DNA of 64,000 nucleotides from Marinomonas sp. MED121 (GTDB lineage Bacteria > Pseudomonadota > Gammaproteobacteria > Pseudomonadales > Marinomonadaceae). Location: positions 15,460 through 79,459 of the forward strand of contig NZ_CH672436.1 of the NCBI RefSeq assembly GCF_000153025.1. The letters run 5' to 3'. This document shows, piece by piece, positions 62,364-64,000 of the stretch. The notes beneath the pieces were generated by a model, which had not been told where the DNA came from, searched no databases, and saw nothing but the letters and a program-made list of their open reading frames with translations. How positions within the stretch are numbered: position 1 is the stretch's first letter; each line of letters begins with the position of its first letter. Both the position numbers and the translations under genes were made by a program.

Positions 62364-62381
62364 AGAATGGAATTCCATTCT
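62364..62381. promoter_or_regulatory. 18-bp perfect palindrome
   Basis: AGAATGGAATTCCATTCT has no spacer and lies about 180 bp before the chemoreceptor start. It could be the binding site of a dimeric regulator; which one is unknown. Confidence 0.45.
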
Positions 62382-62450
62382 AAACAAGCTAAATAAAAGT
62401 CAGCGTTGGAGAAAAAATCGAACTCACTTGTAGAATTATAAATTTTTTTT

Positions 62451-62548
62451 GGTAAGAAGAAGTGTACCAACGTCAGCAGTTGGCTTCGTTTACATCTGAT
62501 TTGTAGTGTTGCTTTTAGTATCTAAATTTAGGCGTTATTTTTTATTTA
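62451..62548. repeat. dispersed approx. 100-bp repeat, copy B
   Basis: It matches 35597-35700 in order and spacing of blocks, with paired changes in a CCAAC...GTTGG stem, and ends shortly before a chemoreceptor start codon. It may be a structured 5' leader or a promoter module. Confidence 0.7.
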
Positions 62549-62561
62549 AAAGGTTTTTAAT

Positions 62562-64000
62562 ATGGGATTATCTAAAAAAATTGTTATTGTGAATGCGATT
62601 CTTCTTTTCTTAGTGTCGATTAGTATATCATTTTATGGCGTTTTTACGTTCTATAATACTGAGGTAGACAATACAGCGTATTCCATGAGGGAAAATGTTT
62701 CTTCAGGGAGGGAAATTATAGACCTTTGGCTAGATAATAAGCTGGCTGCGATCAATGCTGGAGCTACTGTTTATCCTCTAATGAGTAAGTTAGATGCTTT
62801 TAAGATTAGCGCAAAGCAAACTGGTCAAGGAGCTGGCTTCGATAATGTATTCTTTAGTTTAAAGAATAACGTTATTTATAGTTTGAAAGGTGGAGAAAGA
62901 GCATGGGCTCCAGGTTCACCTTGGATGGAAAAGGCCACAGTTCAAGGCTATATCTCAGAGCCTATATATGGAACAACGTTAAAGAAAATGGTTATTCAAC
63001 TGAGCCAAAAAGCTAAAACTGCGGATGGAAATGATGCTGTTCTAGGTGCGGCAATAGGATTAGAGGATATTAATTCTATTGTTTCTGAGAATAAGCCAAT
63101 TGGAGAAGGGTTGAAATTCATTGTGTCAAAAAGTGGCGTTATTATATCTCATGCAAACCTAGGGTTAACCAACAAAGTAATAAGTGACGTTTATCCAGCC
63201 TTGTCGATGTCAATGGTAAGTGCTTTAGCAGATGAAAAAAAACTAGATGAAGTTCTGATTGATAGCCTAGAATATGTAGTCACAGCTGACCGCATAAGTA
63301 AAACAGGGTGGTTTATTGTCGCTATAGAGAATAAGGGGTTATTATTCTCCACGATTAATTCATTGATAATAAAAACTGTAGTCATATCGATTTTATTAAT
63401 AATCATTTCTATTCTTCTATTGGCTTGTCTGGTGAATTACTTATTGTCAGGTTTGTTAAGAGTTAATGATGCTCTAGTAGATATTGCAAAGGGAGAAGGT
63501 GACCTAACCGTTAGAATTGACATTTTAAGTAAAGATGAAGTTGGGCAGCTGGCTAGCAACTTCAATCATTTCGTTGCTAAGATACAGGAGGTAATCATTA
63601 ATGTTCATGATGTCTCTTTAGAGGTAGCAAAAAAAGCGCAGATATCCAAGCTGTCGTCAGAGTTAACTAGCAAAGACCTTACTTCTCAACAAGATGAAAT
63701 TACTATGGTTGCGACTGCTATTACACAAATGTCTACTGCAACCGATGAGATTGCATCGAATGCTGAAATCACCGCCAAAGACGCAGAAAGTGCGGTTGGT
63801 TTGAGTACTAGTACTCGAATAATTTCTGAAAGTAGCCAGCAGTCTATGACGCTGCTTATTTCAAAAATAGCTGAGGCTAAAAATGTTATTGGTGTACTTA
63901 ACAGCAAAAATGAGGAAATTAACTCTATAGTAAGTGTTATTCAAGGTATCGCAGAGCAGACCAACTTGCTTGCATTAAACGCAGCCATAGAAGCAGCTAG
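62562..64000 (+). CDS. methyl-accepting chemotaxis protein, 5' part
   Basis: The frame is open from ATG 62562 to the window end (about 479 codons) and must continue beyond it. A transmembrane segment lies at about residues 7-27 (IVIVNAILLFLVSISISFYG), a periplasmic dCache-like sensor domain to about 260 (YSLKGGERAWAPGSPWMEKA), and a second span at about 268-290. A HAMP domain follows (NDALVDIAKGEGDLTVRID), then the cytoplasmic bundle with the start of the tip motif AEQTNLLALNAAIEAA. The ligand is unknown; it closes the mannoside locus on the right. Confidence 0.9.
   Translation, partial: MGLSKKIVIVNAILLFLVSISISFYGVFTFYNTEVDNTAYSMRENVSSGREIIDLWLDNKLAAINAGATVYPLMSKLDAFKISAKQTGQGAGFDNVFFSLKNNVIYSLKGGERAWAPGSPWMEKATVQGYISEPIYGTTLKKMVIQLSQKAKTADGNDAVLGAAIGLEDINSIVSENKPIGEGLKFIVSKSGVIISHANLGLTNKVISDVYPALSMSMVSALADEKKLDEVLIDSLEYVVTADRISKTGWFIVAIENKGLLFSTINSLIIKTVVISILLIIISILLLACLVNYLLSGLLRVNDALVDIAKGEGDLTVRIDILSKDEVGQLASNFNHFVAKIQEVIINVHDVSLEVAKKAQISKLSSELTSKDLTSQQDEITMVATAITQMSTATDEIASNAEITAKDAESAVGLSTSTRIISESSQQSMTLLISKIAEAKNVIGVLNSKNEEINSIVSVIQGIAEQTNLLALNAAIEAA

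Larger units (their letters stand above)
62186..62561. other. intergenic region and leader of the second chemoreceptor gene
   Basis: 376 bp without a gene. It contains the 18-bp perfect palindrome AGAATGGAATTCCATTCT (62364-62381) and copy B of the dispersed repeat (62451-62548), which ends about 13 bp before the chemoreceptor start. Confidence 0.6.

Noticed and set aside
62451..62548. c-di-GMP (GEMM) riboswitch before the chemoreceptor gene
   Set aside because: Such riboswitches do occur before chemoreceptor genes, but none of the conserved GEMM core sequence is visible here.
1..64000. CRISPR arrays, tRNA or rRNA genes
   Set aside because: No regularly spaced repeats and no cloverleaf or rRNA-like segments were seen on either strand; the recA junction is not at a tRNA gene.

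Overview
The window looks like the chromosome of a marine gammaproteobacterium, probably an Oceanospirillales member close to Marinomonas. The basis is the protein sequences, the moderate A+T content, and the order fdxA-mutS-pncC-recA, which is a core gammaproteobacterial arrangement. The species is an inference; no rRNA or tRNA gene is visible.

Left part (1-24.96 kb): ordinary core genome. It holds the tail of a DUF4856 gene, a sterol-desaturase-family hydroxylase, an iron(III) ABC importer (fbpABC type), an HDOD protein, an rlmI-type rRNA methyltransferase, a HAD phosphatase, rppH-ptsP-lgt-thyA-folA, a PAS protein with a degenerate GGDEF domain, rlmJ, ilvD and an EAL-HDOD protein. Two tandem CsrB/RsmZ-type small RNAs follow, each with a GacA/UvrY-type upstream box and exactly 500 bp apart. 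Then come fdxA, mutS and pncC, and the LexA box and first 67 codons of recA.

Accessory part (24.96 kb to the window end): host recA stops just before its Walker A codons. A different, full-length recA lies 110 bp downstream. Directly behind it are four tightly packed genes: three tyrosine recombinase-like proteins and one small coiled-coil protein. I read this as the left end of an integrative element that targets recA, carries a substitute recA and places its recombinase genes behind the host SOS promoter. No remnant of the host recA 3' end or recX is visible before the window ends, so the island may extend beyond 64 kb.

The rest is cargo-like. A DddP-like M24 protein, a 2-oxoglutarate oxygenase and a LysR regulator are followed by a scarred zone (IS30 fragment, truncated oxidoreductase, two nested IS3-family elements). 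Next is a four-gene cluster resembling acrylate/3-hydroxypropionate catabolism (AcuN-like, AcuK-like, DddB-like, DddC-like) with an IclR regulator and a small MITE. Together with the DddP-like protein this would take DMSP through acrylate and malonate semialdehyde to acetyl-CoA, although one residue thought to be catalytic in DddP is changed here.

From 49.3 to 62.2 kb there is a mannobiose phosphorolysis locus: ABC permeases and ATPase, a YesL-like protein, a mannobiose/cellobiose 2-epimerase, a LacI regulator, a phosphomannomutase, two GH130 phosphorylases, mannose-6-phosphate isomerase, a NudK-like Nudix enzyme and a TIM-barrel epimerase. A shared palindrome GTAACGTTAC (or a close form) precedes three of its transcription units. 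The manA gene is out of frame at an 11-G run, which suggests phase variation. Chemoreceptor genes flank this locus on both sides, and the second runs off the window.
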